A DNA stretch of 26,713 nucleotides from an uncultured Eubacterium sp. (GCA_910586045.1 CAJUIH010000018.1:13264-39976); one strand, 5' to 3'. Shown: positions 8,236 through 16,199, counted from the first letter of the stretch. The notes: generated by a model from the letters alone, not told the origin. Numbers and translations are program-made.

Positions 8236-8670
8236 ATGCAGATATCAAGCAGATTTACGATTGCGGTTCATGTGCTTTTATGTATTGAGACATTTAAAAA
8301 TGATTATAAGATCACTAGTGAGTTTCTTGCATCAAGTGTGAACGTCAATCCGGTTGTGATCAGACGTTTGTTGCAGCAGTTAAAAAAAGCAGGGCTGGTT
8401 CATGTGAAAAGGGGGAGCGGCGGGGCAGAAACCGGAAAACCTTTAACGGCGGTTACGTTGCTGGATATATATCATGCAGTGGAATGCGTGGAAGAAGGGA
8501 ACCTGTTCCATTTTCATGAAAACCCGAATAAACTTTGCCCTGTGGGGAAAAATATCCATGCGCTTTTGGATACCAGACTGGAAGAGATCCAAAAAGCAAT
8601 GGAAAAAGAAATGAATGCGGTCACATTGCAGGATTTGATGGATGACGCAGAAAAGTTGATAGAGGCCTAA
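8236..8670 (+). CDS. Rrf2-family transcriptional regulator (YwnA-like)
   Basis: This 144-residue regulator has an N-terminal winged helix (about 5-60) containing the NPVVIRRLLQQLKKAGL recognition region. A KRGSGGAETGKP wing follows, then the HENPNKLCPVGK segment (94-105) seen in B. subtilis YwnA and its relatives. Cysteines are at 16, 84 and 101. They lack the tight three-Cys cluster of IscR, so an iron-sulfur cluster is not supported. The ATG at 8236 is chosen because it gives the family's usual start (ISSRFTIAVHVL); a TTG four codons earlier is also open. The spacing of TTGGGGTG before it is acceptable. The next gene is a cupin whose promoter carries a large dyad, so repression of that gene is a reasonable inference. 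Confidence 0.88.
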   Translation: MQISSRFTIAVHVLLCIETFKNDYKITSEFLASSVNVNPVVIRRLLQQLKKAGLVHVKRGSGGAETGKPLTAVTLLDIYHAVECVEEGNLFHFHENPNKLCPVGKNIHALLDTRLEEIQKAMEKEMNAVTLQDLMDDAEKLIEA

Positions 8671-8703
8671 ATTACCCTGGTAACCTGCGCAATTTATGGC
8701 GGA

Positions 8704-8780
8704 AATATTTGTTGTAACACTTGACAGTACAATGAGACTATGATAGAATTGTCGTATCAACAAAAGTTACAACAAATATT
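8704..8780 (+). promoter_or_regulatory. Cupin-gene promoter bracketed by a 15-bp perfect inverted repeat
   Basis: AATATTTGTTGTAAC (8704-8718) is the exact reverse complement of GTTACAACAAATATT (8766-8780). Between the arms lies a strong promoter, TTGACA (8721-8726), 17 bases, TAGAAT (8744-8749). The left arm is upstream of the predicted transcription start (about 8756), so the pair cannot form an RNA hairpin and must act as DNA sites. A third, imperfect TTGT...ACAA dyad lies at 8749-8763. The likely ligand is the adjacent Rrf2 regulator, which is an inference. Confidence 0.75.
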
Positions 8781-8793
8781 CGGAGGTAAAAAA

Positions 8794-9144
8794 ATGGCAA
8801 ATTTCAGCAAAGTCAGTGTAACAAAGGAACCAAGGACAGAACTTCATGACAAACTTTCATTAACAGGAGCCGAAGTCAGCATTAACAGCCTTGCGGCGGG
8901 AGCATGCGTACCTTTTATCCATTCCCATAAGAACAACGAAGAAATCTATGTCGTTTTGGAAGGAAAAGGGAAAGCCGTGATTGACGGAGAAGAAGTAGCG
9001 CTTACAGCGGGTGATTGGGTTCGGATCTCGCCTGCCGGAAAAAGACAATTTTTCGCGGCCGAGGACTCTGCGATCCGGTTTGCTTGTATCCAGGTAAAAG
9101 AGCATTCGCTCGAAAGCTATACGATGGATGATGCAGTCGTTTGA
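8794..9144 (+). CDS. Small single-domain cupin protein
   Basis: This is a 116-residue cupin. Motif 1 is HSHKNNEEIYVVLEGKG, with H43, H45 and E49/E50 as expected metal ligands. Motif 2 is GDWVRISPAGKRQ (73-85), where Gln stands in the place of the usual last His, so the metal site may be three-ligand or altered. There is no signal peptide. ATG 8794 follows GGAGG at 8782-8786. The gene has its own strong promoter inside a dyad and lies directly after a YwnA-like Rrf2 regulator, so the two probably form a regulator-target pair. The substrate is unknown; small cupins of this type include many uncharacterised stress or quinone-related proteins. Confidence 0.82.
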   Translation: MANFSKVSVTKEPRTELHDKLSLTGAEVSINSLAAGACVPFIHSHKNNEEIYVVLEGKGKAVIDGEEVALTAGDWVRISPAGKRQFFAAEDSAIRFACIQVKEHSLESYTMDDAVV

Positions 9145-9285
9145 TTTTTGCCTGGCATTCTTTGTCCTGCCCGTAAACATATTGCACAAAATATTTTTTT
9201 TAATTTAGTGAAATTTCCAATATGTTTAGACAGTCCCATCCGTTATAATAAATCCGGTATAATCATTTAAGGAGGTAATTATATT

Positions 9286-9771
9286 ATGAAGCGGCGAACA
9301 CATCGTTTACTCGCTGTTACACTTGCCGGTATACTTTCTTTCACGCCTGCTGCGAGTGTGCCAAACCAATCGCCTCTCACAGTTGTGAGCGCACATTCGG
9401 GACGGACAGACAGCAGCGGCGGGCACCGGGATAATCGAAATGTAAGCGGACTTGGGAGTTATCATTATCACTGCGGCGGCTATCCGCCACATCTGCACGA
9501 AAATGGCGTATGCCCTTATCAAACGGGCACGGGCAGTTTAGGCAGTTCCAGCTCAGCTTCCGTACGTGCGTCAAAAGCCGGCACGGTCAGTAAAACTACG
9601 GTGAAAAAAGTACAAACAAGATTGAACAAACTGGGTTATTCCTGCGGAACGGCGGATGGTGTCATGGGCGCGAAAACAAAAAAGGCGCTGAAACGGTTTC
9701 AGAGAGATCATAATTTAGAGATAGACGGGATCATCGGCAAAAAAACATTAAAAGCTTTGAAGCTGTCCTGA
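9286..9771 (+). CDS. Secreted YHYH-motif protein with C-terminal peptidoglycan-binding domain
   Basis: The product is 161 residues. The N-terminus is a signal peptide (basic MKRR, hydrophobic 7-24, possible cleavage near TVVSA, residue 36). A His- and Cys-rich segment follows: H37, H47, YHYHCGG (59-65), H69, H71 and C76. It resembles a metal-binding or nuclease-like YHYH module found in many exported Firmicutes proteins. A Ser-rich linker (about 82-103) leads to a peptidoglycan-binding type 1 domain (105-159) with the typical VKKVQTRLNKLGY and DGIIGKKTLKALK repeats. ATG 9286 is preceded by AAGGAGG. The protein is expected at the cell wall. The function of the His-rich module is not known to me. 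An SRAP gene begins 24 bases later. Confidence 0.82.
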   Translation: MKRRTHRLLAVTLAGILSFTPAASVPNQSPLTVVSAHSGRTDSSGGHRDNRNVSGLGSYHYHCGGYPPHLHENGVCPYQTGTGSLGSSSSASVRASKAGTVSKTTVKKVQTRLNKLGYSCGTADGVMGAKTKKALKRFQRDHNLEIDGIIGKKTLKALKLS

Positions 9772-9795
9772 TTATGAAAAAAAGGAGAAAAAGCT

Positions 9796-10383
9796 TTGTG
9801 CGGACGATTTCATGTAGATGATACGACGGTCCATGCGATGGAAAAAATGGTGCGGGATTTAGACAGGCGGATGCAAAAAATATGTACCGGAGATATTTTT
9901 CCGTCGCAGACGGCGGGGATCCTGGTACGCCGGGACGATGGGAAAGCATGGGAACTGGAAAATATGCGCTGGGGATTTGCGCAGTATCACAAAAAAGGGC
10001 GGCTCATCAATGCCAGGGCGGAAACGGCACTGGAACGAAAGATGTTTCGTTCCAGTGTACTGCATAGGCGCTGTGTGATTGCGGCAAAACATTTTTATGA
10101 GTGGGATGCACAAAAGAATAAAGTGGCATTTTTTCGGGAGGAGAGTCCGGTCGTGTATATGGCCGGCTTTTATAACCGGTTTGCGGATGCCGATTGTTTT
10201 ATCATCTTGACGACCCAGGCAAATGCGTCTGTATGTCCGGTTCACGAGCGGATGCCGTTGATTTTGGACGAGGGGGAACTGGACGACTGGGTTTTTGACG
10301 GCCGGTTTATGGAATATGCATTCCGTAAAAAAATGCCGGCGCTTGGGCGGGTGCAGGAATATGAGCAGCAGAGTTTGTTTTAA
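9796..10383 (+). CDS. SOS response-associated peptidase (SRAP; YedK/HMCES-type abasic-site protein)
   Basis: SRAP proteins crosslink to abasic sites in single-stranded DNA through the amino-terminal Cys exposed after Met removal. The 195-residue product begins MCGRF, placing the catalytic Cys at position 2. The other expected residues are in place: N72 in NARAET, E102 in HFYEWD, and H150 in HERMP. The start codon is TTG at 9796, fixed by the need for Cys2 and by AAAGGAG at 9781-9787. A GTG two bases later is out of frame. The gene follows the YHYH gene by 24 bases without a terminator, so co-transcription is possible. It ends six bases from the convergent minus-strand gene. Confidence 0.92.
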   Translation: MCGRFHVDDTTVHAMEKMVRDLDRRMQKICTGDIFPSQTAGILVRRDDGKAWELENMRWGFAQYHKKGRLINARAETALERKMFRSSVLHRRCVIAAKHFYEWDAQKNKVAFFREESPVVYMAGFYNRFADADCFIILTTQANASVCPVHERMPLILDEGELDDWVFDGRFMEYAFRKKMPALGRVQEYEQQSLF

Positions 10384-10388
10384 TTTCT

Positions 10389-10673
10389 TTACATGAACTG
10401 TGTTTGGAACAGCATTCCTAACAATACCACGCCTGCGGCTGCATAAAGGCCGTTTACCAGCAGGCAGAGCCGGATCCAGTTCGTTTTCGCTTTTGCCTTA
10501 TAGTACAAAAATCCGGTCAGGATGCCGCAGCCGATCATCAGTATGCAGTAACAGGCAATGATGATTTCCGCGGCCGGCGACTCCAGTGCCCAGCGGTTGG
10601 TTCGCAGCGGAAAGATCGTCCATGGTACAAACAGCAGAATGGTACAGATCGCAGTATGGATTTTGTTTTTCAT
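10389..10673 (-). CDS. Small three-helix membrane protein at the end of a LanFEG-type operon
   Basis: I do not recognise this 94-residue protein. It has three predicted membrane segments (about 5-23, 34-57 and 68-89) joined by a short basic loop (YYKAKAKTNW). Its ATG overlaps the upstream permease stop in an ATGA arrangement (10670-10673), so it is translationally coupled to the transporter, and GGAGATC precedes it. This coupling argues that it works with the ABC transporter, for example as an accessory immunity or stability subunit. That role is inferred from position alone. No signal-peptide cleavage site or lipobox is visible. Confidence 0.75.
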   Translation of the reverse strand: MKNKIHTAICTILLFVPWTIFPLRTNRWALESPAAEIIIACYCILMIGCGILTGFLYYKAKAKTNWIRLCLLVNGLYAAAGVVLLGMLFQTQFM

Positions 10674-11449
10674 AAAAAAGATCTCCTTTCAGCCTGCCCG
10701 AAACGGATGCAGGAAACGAATAGAAATAAAATGGTTAACAAAATTGCGGCAGGGATCCAGGGAAAAAGTTCGGCCTGCGCGGTGGTAAGATTGGCCGCAA
10801 GTTTCCCGTATGCTGCGGTCATGATAAAAAATGGATAGCAGACAGGATCGGCAAACCACCATGTGGTGTTGATGACCAATACCGACGGCACAATGGAGGA
10901 AAGGCCCAGCCCAATGGAAAAAATCGGGGTCTGGATGCAGACGGACAGCATCCAGAAAAATGCCAGCATCGGGATCGAGGATAGAAAAAGCAAAGCAGCT
11001 TGTTTTGCGGCAAAAAGCGGCGGTAACAGAAAACGGTAATGCTGCGTGATGCCGCAAATAACGGCGCTGCTGTAGTAAGCGCCCGTCATCAGGATTATTT
11101 GCGCCGCTGCCAGCACAAGCAGCACAGCGAATTTGGACAGGCAAAACGCTGCCGGACGCACAGGCAGGGCGAGCATTTTTAATATGCCGCGGTTTGCCCG
11201 TTCCGTCTGGTTGAGCAGGACCGTTGCGACGACCATGCTTGCCGGGAACATAAACCATGACATGCCAAGAAAACCCTGGATAAAAAAATTATGCTCCGGT
11301 GAAATTCCCTCTGCCTGCATCTGAAAATTTAAATGGACATGCAGGATTGACGGGATCCACAAAATAACGGATGCGGCAAGCAGGAGCAGCAGGATGCGCG
11401 AGCGTTTGATTTTTTTAAATTCTAAACAGGCAAGTGTAAAAATTCTCAT
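10670..11449 (-). CDS. Lantibiotic-protection-type ABC permease (second permease, MutG/EpiG-like)
   Basis: This 259-residue ABC-2-like permease has about six hydrophobic segments. It opens MRIFTLACLEFKKIKRSRILLLLL, the amphipathic start followed by helix 1 that is typical of LanE/LanG subunits. TERANRGILKMLALPVRP lies in the cytosolic coupling loop. The start is ATG 11449, with AAGGAG upstream and a four-base ATGA overlap with the previous permease. The open frame continues far upstream, but only as the shadow of that gene. With the E-loop ATPase and the sister permease it should form a transporter that expels lantibiotic-like or bacitracin-like peptides from the membrane. Confidence 0.85.
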   Translation of the reverse strand: MRIFTLACLEFKKIKRSRILLLLLAASVILWIPSILHVHLNFQMQAEGISPEHNFFIQGFLGMSWFMFPASMVVATVLLNQTERANRGILKMLALPVRPAAFCLSKFAVLLVLAAAQIILMTGAYYSSAVICGITQHYRFLLPPLFAAKQAALLFLSSIPMLAFFWMLSVCIQTPIFSIGLGLSSIVPSVLVINTTWWFADPVCYPFFIMTAAYGKLAANLTTAQAELFPWIPAAILLTILFLFVSCIRFGQAERRSFL

Positions 11450-12165
11450 GATAACGATCTCCTTACTTTCAAAAATACCAGTTCGGTGATAGCGAACAGC
11501 AACAGTTCCCCGCCGGCGGCCAGATGATGCGGGCTTGGCAGTCCGTCGGCGCCAGTAGATATCTGGAACGGCAGCGCAAATGGAAACAGGGACAGAACCG
11601 GGTGGCTTGTCGGTATCATCACGGCGGTAAAAACGCAGACGACGCAGATCCCAAGCGACACCCACATATTTTTGCATGCCTGTGCAATCAAAAGCGACAA
11701 CACGATGCAGGGCAGCAGCAGAACCAGCGCGGATCCGGCCTGTCTGCCTAACGCATTCCAAAACCCGTTGCGAATCGAAAACCAATAATAGGAACAAAAT
11801 GCAATGGATGCGGCTTCTGCCGCAAGTACAATAAGGCTTGCGAGCACTGCTAGGATCACTTTGTCAAAGAAAATGGCGCTTTCCCGGATGGGCAGGGTGT
11901 ATAGTTTTTCCATCGCACGGTCTGTATATTCGGTCTGGTATAGCAGGCAGGCGCCTGTGACAACAAACAGCACATGCAGCATCGCCATCATCTGCCAGTT
12001 CGCGCGCAGCAGGATTTCAAGCGGGCTGCCCGCCTGTGGCTGGTATGTTTGAAAACGAAAAGCCATCGTAAGGATCGGAATAGACGCAGCCAGCACAGCG
12101 CCGCCCAAACAGGCAGGCACAAAGCCTGTGCGTTTTATTTTTTTGCATTCAAGGAAAATATTCAT
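11446..12165 (-). CDS. Lantibiotic-protection-type ABC permease (first permease, MutE/EpiE-like)
   Basis: This 239-residue permease has about six hydrophobic segments. It begins MNIFLECKKIKRTGFVPACL, like the sister subunit encoded next. Both carry a matching TEYTDRAMEKLYTLPIRE / TERANRGILKMLALPVRP loop, showing that the two permeases arose by duplication. It overlaps the ATPase stop by four bases (12162-12165) and the next permease start by four bases, so the operon is tightly coupled. It probably sits in the cytoplasmic membrane as half of the channel. No substrate can be read from the sequence. Confidence 0.85.
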   Translation of the reverse strand: MNIFLECKKIKRTGFVPACLGGAVLAASIPILTMAFRFQTYQPQAGSPLEILLRANWQMMAMLHVLFVVTGACLLYQTEYTDRAMEKLYTLPIRESAIFFDKVILAVLASLIVLAAEAASIAFCSYYWFSIRNGFWNALGRQAGSALVLLLPCIVLSLLIAQACKNMWVSLGICVVCVFTAVMIPTSHPVLSLFPFALPFQISTGADGLPSPHHLAAGGELLLFAITELVFLKVRRSLS

Positions 12166-12917
12166 TTTACCACACCCCTTTTCTCGTTGTCCGCATCAAT
12201 CAGCGCAAGAAACGTATCTTCCAGCCGGTCGGCAGGATAGCCCTGTAAACGGGCGTTTGCTTCCAGTTCGTCAAGTGTCCCTTCAAACAGCAGGTGCCCG
12301 CGGTTTAAAATGCCGATATAATCGGCCATTCGCTCCATTTCAGACAGCAGGTGCGACGATACGAGTACCGTACAGTCGTATCTGTCCGGCAGCGAGCGGA
12401 TCAGCGAGCGGATTTCATGGATACCGGCCGGGTCCAGCCCGTTTGTCGGTTCATCCAAAATCAAAATCGGCGGTTTTCCAATCAGTGCGCCCGCAAGTCC
12501 CAGCCGCTGCTTCATACCAAGCGAATATTTTTTGACAAGCCGGTTTTTAAACGGTGCCAGCCCGACGGTTTCCAGCGCTTCTGTGACGGAAGATTTTGGC
12601 AGGCCCAGGATTTTTCGAATGATTTCCAAATTTTCCTCCCCGCTTAGATTTCCATAAAACGCGGGGGCTTCAATCATGGAACCGATTTCTTTTAATATCT
12701 CTACCCTGTTTTTGGGAAACGTTTTCTCGTCGATCGTAAAAGAACCCGCGGTCGGCTTGGTAAGCCCCAAAAATAGTTTCATCGTAGTTGACTTTCCGGC
12801 GCCGTTCGGGCCGAGAAATCCATAAACGGTTCCTTTTGGAATGTGCAGGTTTACATTGGAAATTGCGTGAAAACCGGCATAAGATTTGGTTAAATTTTTG
12901 GTTTGTATCATATCCAT
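12162..12917 (-). CDS. Lantibiotic-protection-type ABC ATPase (LanF/BcrA-like, E-loop)
   Basis: This 251-residue ATPase has Walker A GPNGAGKST (36-44), signature YSLGMKQR (131-138), Walker B LILDEP (152-157) and switch H189. In place of the Q-loop glutamine it has Glu (E83, in IGSMIEAPAFYGNLSG). This E-loop marks the LanF/BcrA group that protects against lantibiotics and bacitracin-like antibiotics. It heads a four-gene operon with two permeases and a small membrane protein. It is divergent from an OmpR-type two-component system across a 207-base regulatory space, the usual pairing of LanFEG with LanRK. A second ATG two codons later is possible. The operon could defend against foreign peptides, because no lantibiotic precursor or modification gene is in view. 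Confidence 0.92.
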   Translation of the reverse strand: MDMIQTKNLTKSYAGFHAISNVNLHIPKGTVYGFLGPNGAGKSTTMKLFLGLTKPTAGSFTIDEKTFPKNRVEILKEIGSMIEAPAFYGNLSGEENLEIIRKILGLPKSSVTEALETVGLAPFKNRLVKKYSLGMKQRLGLAGALIGKPPILILDEPTNGLDPAGIHEIRSLIRSLPDRYDCTVLVSSHLLSEMERMADYIGILNRGHLLFEGTLDELEANARLQGYPADRLEDTFLALIDADNEKRGVVK

Positions 12918-12950
12918 CTGTTTTACCCCTTTCTGATTATTTCTTTACAG

Positions 12951-12970
12951 TTCCTTAGGTTTCCTTAGGT
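12951..12970 (+). repeat. Tandem 10-bp repeat in the LanFEG/two-component spacer
   Basis: Two perfect copies of TTCCTTAGGT lie head to tail (12951-12960 and 12961-12970), one DNA helical turn apart, and a third partial TT follows. They lie 34-53 bases upstream of the ATPase start on the minus strand. Direct repeats at a 10-11 bp period are the usual target of OmpR-family dimers, so this is a candidate regulator site or operator for the transporter operon. Confidence 0.55.
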
Positions 12971-13043
12971 TTGCGGCGATTTGTTTTACGATGTGTCGGA
13001 TTTTATTATAGATCATATACCTTGCGCCAGCATTTCCGTATCC

Positions 13044-13101
13044 TTACATTTACTTTACATTTCCCCCTGAAAAAGAAAAAACAACATTTCTGTGGTATAA
13101 T
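13044..13101 (+). promoter_or_regulatory. Extended -10 promoter with upstream TTACATTT direct repeats (response-regulator gene)
   Basis: TATAAT at 13096-13101 is preceded by TG at 13093-13094, an extended -10, and lacks a good -35. Upstream, TTACATTT occurs at 13044-13051 and 13055-13062, an 11-bp period typical of OmpR-type binding. The second copy ends 33 bases before the -10, where an activator would contact polymerase. Autoregulation by the encoded response regulator is a reasonable guess. Confidence 0.5.
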
Positions 13102-13124
13102 AGGAAGCAGAAAGGAGAGATCGT

Positions 13125-13835
13125 ATGTGTACCGATTATATAAAACAAAAACGGATCCTGCTTGTGGATGATGAACAGGAACTTTTAGAATTGGTTTTGT
13201 CTATTCTAAAGGAAGATGGATTTCAAAATATGCGGACGGCCAAAACAGCAGCGGAAGCGGCAGCCGTTTCCAAATCGTATCACCCGGAATTTGCAATCCT
13301 CGACGTAATGCTGCCGGACGGCGATGGATTTCAACTGATGGAGCAGATTCGGCGCGTCTTAGACTATCCGGTATTATTTCTAACCGCCCGCGGGGAAGAG
13401 GAAGATAAATTCCGCGGCTTTGAACTTGGGGCGGACGACTATATGGTAAAGCCTTTTTTGCCGAAAGAACTGCTGTTTCGCGTCAATGCGATTCTGCGCA
13501 GAAGCTATAAAGACGAAAACCCGCTGGTAAAACTGGCGGACAGTGAAATTGACTTTGCGCGTGCGGAGGTGATAAAAAACGGAACACGTACCTTGCTTAC
13601 CGCAAAAGAACACAGCATCCTGGCTGCGCTTTACCGAAACGAAGGACGCATTGTAACAATTGATGCGCTTTGCGAAGCAGCCTGGGGCGATAATCCATTC
13701 GGCTATGAAAATTCCCTGATGGCGCATATCTGCCGTATTCGGGAAAAAATCGAAGCTAACCCGTCGAAGCCGGTTTCTTTACTTACGGTCAGGGGGCTTG
13801 GATATAAGCTGATTGCGGAGGGAAAATCATGGTAA
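13125..13835 (+). CDS. OmpR-family response regulator
   Basis: This 236-residue regulator has a receiver domain (about 10-122) with acidic pocket D15-D16, phospho-acceptor D60 in AILDVMLPDGDGF, T87 and K109. A winged-helix effector domain (about 135-232) ends in VRGLGYKL, the OmpR/PhoB wing. ATG 13125 has AGAAAGGAGAG ahead of it. The kinase gene overlaps its 3' end by seven bases, so the two are coupled. It is divergent from the LanFEG-type operon, and direct repeats of both candidate types lie between. The expected role is to switch on the transporter when its kinase senses peptide or membrane stress. Confidence 0.93.
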   Translation: MCTDYIKQKRILLVDDEQELLELVLSILKEDGFQNMRTAKTAAEAAAVSKSYHPEFAILDVMLPDGDGFQLMEQIRRVLDYPVLFLTARGEEEDKFRGFELGADDYMVKPFLPKELLFRVNAILRRSYKDENPLVKLADSEIDFARAEVIKNGTRTLLTAKEHSILAALYRNEGRIVTIDALCEAAWGDNPFGYENSLMAHICRIREKIEANPSKPVSLLTVRGLGYKLIAEGKSW

Positions 13836-15217
13836 AAAGCCTGCCAAAGCTGATCCGGCGTTTTGTCGTCGTGCTGCTGCTGTCTTCTGTGCTGCTTTTT
13901 CTGTTTAATTTCGCTTTGTTCGCGCTATATGTAGGAAGCCAAAAGCCAAACGGGCATCCCTGGACGACGGCTTCGCAAGTCGCGGATGCATTGTCTGAGG
14001 AAGGCTGCCGGCTGCCCAAAGAGCTTGCATTGGAACTGGAACGGGATCATGTATGGGCAATATGGATAGAAGAGCAGACAAAAAAAGTGGTGTGGCATAC
14101 GAAAAATCTGCCGGCTGCGGTTCCTTTGTCATATTCGCTTTCGGATATCGCAGGATTAACCCGCGGGTATATCGATGGCTATCCGACCTTTACCGGGGAA
14201 GCGGAAAACGGCTTGGCCGTATTGGGTTATCCAAAAGACAGCTTTTGGAAGCATATGTGGCCGAGCTGGGATTACAGCCTGATTTCGAATTTGCCGGGCA
14301 TTCTGCTGTGCGCATGCGCATCCAATTTGGCCTTGCTTTTCCTGATTTATTTATTTGTCAATACAAAGCTGTTAAAATCGGTAAAACCGATCGTTGGCGC
14401 AATCCAGTCCCTGCCTGCAAAAGAAACGGTCCGGATCCCGGAAACGGGGCTGTTTGCGGAACTTGCAGCCAGCATCAACAAGGCTTCGGAAATCTTACAG
14501 ACACAAAACCGGCAGCTTCGTAAAAAAGAAACGGCGCGGGCAAACTGGATCGCCGGGGTATCGCATGACATCCGCACACCGCTGTCGATGGTAATGGGAT
14601 ATGCGGGCCAGTTGGAACAGGACCCGCGTCTGGGGCAGGACAGCCGCAAAAAAGCGGCGGTTATCGTAACGCAAAGCAGGAGGATGCGGAATTTAATCAA
14701 TGACCTAAACCTTGCATCCAAATTGGAATACAATATGCAGCCGGTCAATCTTATCCGCCAAAACCTGGTGGCGCTTCTGCGCCAGGTAGCAGTGGATTTT
14801 ATAAATATGGATATCGATGCGAAATACCCGGTCATCTGGGAAACAAAAGAAGCGCTTACAGTGTGTCCGGCAGAGATTGACAAAGGCCTGGTAAAGCGGG
14901 CCGTAAGCAATTTAATTCAAAACTGCATGTACCATAATGCACAAGGCTGCAGTATTTTTGTCCGCGTGGAAACGGAAGAAAGCCATGCGGTTATAGTTGT
15001 GGAAGATAACGGATCAGGCGCGGACGACGAACAAATCGAACAATTAAACCGCGCGCCGCATTATATGGTATGCGATGAAAATACAACCAAACAGCGCCAT
15101 GGATTAGGCCTGCTGATTGTAAAACAGATTATGGCGGCGCATGGAGGGACGGTAAAGATCGGGCATAGCAGTTACGGGGGATTTTGCGTAAAGCTGTCCC
15201 TGCCAATCGTAAATTAA
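13829..15217 (+). CDS. Membrane sensor histidine kinase paired with the OmpR-type regulator
   Basis: The product is 462 residues. Transmembrane helix 1 (about 12-34), an extracytoplasmic sensor of about 120 residues, and transmembrane helix 2 (about 154-177) come first. A HAMP-like linker and the HisKA domain follow, with phospho-acceptor H246 in GVSHDIRTPLS. The HATPase domain shows N box (NLIQN), G1 (DNGSGAD) and G2 (RHGLGL) motifs. The sensor loop is larger than in BceS-type kinases, which lack one, so the kinase probably senses its ligand directly, as LanK proteins do. It overlaps the regulator gene by seven bases. No clear terminator follows, and the YiiX-like gene begins 88 bases later. 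Confidence 0.92.
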   Translation: MVKSLPKLIRRFVVVLLLSSVLLFLFNFALFALYVGSQKPNGHPWTTASQVADALSEEGCRLPKELALELERDHVWAIWIEEQTKKVVWHTKNLPAAVPLSYSLSDIAGLTRGYIDGYPTFTGEAENGLAVLGYPKDSFWKHMWPSWDYSLISNLPGILLCACASNLALLFLIYLFVNTKLLKSVKPIVGAIQSLPAKETVRIPETGLFAELAASINKASEILQTQNRQLRKKETARANWIAGVSHDIRTPLSMVMGYAGQLEQDPRLGQDSRKKAAVIVTQSRRMRNLINDLNLASKLEYNMQPVNLIRQNLVALLRQVAVDFINMDIDAKYPVIWETKEALTVCPAEIDKGLVKRAVSNLIQNCMYHNAQGCSIFVRVETEESHAVIVVEDNGSGADDEQIEQLNRAPHYMVCDENTTKQRHGLGLLIVKQIMAAHGGTVKIGHSSYGGFCVKLSLPIVN

Positions 15218-15305
15218 CTAAAAAATAAAGTGTTCATATTTGCTGTCCGTTATGCATAGGTAAAAACTAAGAAAAGAAAGCAGATCATCGAAAAGGAGCT
15301 TGCCT

Positions 15306-16199
15306 ATGGCAGCAATGAAACCAGGAGACGTCATTATTTTTGAAGCGGGAGATAGCTGGCTTAGCAAAGCGATCGCCAAATTAACCGATTCTAATGTCAG
15401 CCATGCGGCGATGCGGTATACCGGCGGGCGCATGGTCGAGATGAAATCCGGCGGTATCCGGGTAAACGGTTGTTATGAAACGCTGCGGGGAGAAAAAGCG
15501 TATCTGCTGCGCCTGTCGCCGGAAAAAGACCCGACGCCTTTAATCGCGGCGGCAGATCAATACATTCGCGAGAAAACAATCTATGATTTCCCGGATCTCG
15601 TATTTTTTGCGGGGTTATTAATTTACAGGGGGATCCGCCCGACCCGGCCGTGGCAGAACGTGGCGGACATGGTGATAAACGCGGCGTGCGCCGTACTCGA
15701 CCGGGCATTAAACAGGATCATCCACTATGGAAGTAAGGCGCCTTTTATGGTATGTTCGCAGCTTGTCTACCAGTGCTATTTAGACTGCGGTGCGGAATAT
15801 GAGATTCGGTTACAAGACGCATTACTGCAAAGCGCCGTATTGGAAAGAATAAGCATTGCCGACCTTGCCCATGATCTGCCGCAAAGCGAACGGCTGTTTC
15901 ACCAGGATCCGGCATTCAAAATCCATATGGATATAGAATCCATGGCACATGCATTGTGCGATGCCGCAGACAGTACAGATCCGGCAGATCCCATAAAAAC
16001 AAAACGGCTGGGCGAAACAGACCTGCATGGAACCGTAAGCTATGCAAAGCGGTTTATGGAGCTTTTAGAGCGGATTGTAGAGCAGTCAGAAATCGATCTT
16101 CCGCTTCCAGCCCTGTTTGTGGCGCCGAGCGATTTGCTGTCCCATGCGGTAAACCTAAAACAGTACGATACCGCCGTTTTGTCGCGCAGAAAAGGGTAA
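15306..16199 (+). CDS. Permuted papain-like (NlpC/P60-type, YiiX/YebB-like) cysteine hydrolase
   Basis: This is a 297-residue protein with a family-type start, GDVIIFEAGDSWLSKAIAKLT. H33 in SHAAM and E45 in VEM come first, and the catalytic Cys (C150 in FMVCSQLVYQC) comes after them. This His-before-Cys order is that of the permuted papain-like amidases (YiiX/YebB, formerly DUF830). These proteins act as amidases or acyl-transfer enzymes on peptidoglycan or lipid-linked substrates. There is no signal peptide, so this copy appears cytoplasmic or membrane-associated through the LLIYRGI region. The C-terminal 110 residues are helical and not recognised. ATG 15306 is supported by AAGGAG; a TTG two codons earlier is also open. 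Its link with the upstream kinase is positional only. Confidence 0.8.
   Translation: MAAMKPGDVIIFEAGDSWLSKAIAKLTDSNVSHAAMRYTGGRMVEMKSGGIRVNGCYETLRGEKAYLLRLSPEKDPTPLIAAADQYIREKTIYDFPDLVFFAGLLIYRGIRPTRPWQNVADMVINAACAVLDRALNRIIHYGSKAPFMVCSQLVYQCYLDCGAEYEIRLQDALLQSAVLERISIADLAHDLPQSERLFHQDPAFKIHMDIESMAHALCDAADSTDPADPIKTKRLGETDLHGTVSYAKRFMELLERIVEQSEIDLPLPALFVAPSDLLSHAVNLKQYDTAVLSRRKG

Noticed and set aside
7985..8341. Open frame between the tRNA terminator and the Rrf2 gene
   Set aside because: It starts inside the tRNA terminator, has no ribosome site, crosses the dispersed repeat and overlaps the Rrf2 gene in another frame.
8236..8670. Iron-sulfur (IscR/NsrR-type) sensing by the Rrf2 regulator
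   Set aside because: The three Cys are at 16, 84 and 101, not in the close cluster that binds the Fe-S centre; the YwnA-like reading fits better.
12162..12917. Immunity genes of a lantibiotic producer
   Set aside because: No precursor peptide, LanB/C/M or LanT gene is seen in the window, so only resistance or sensing is supported.
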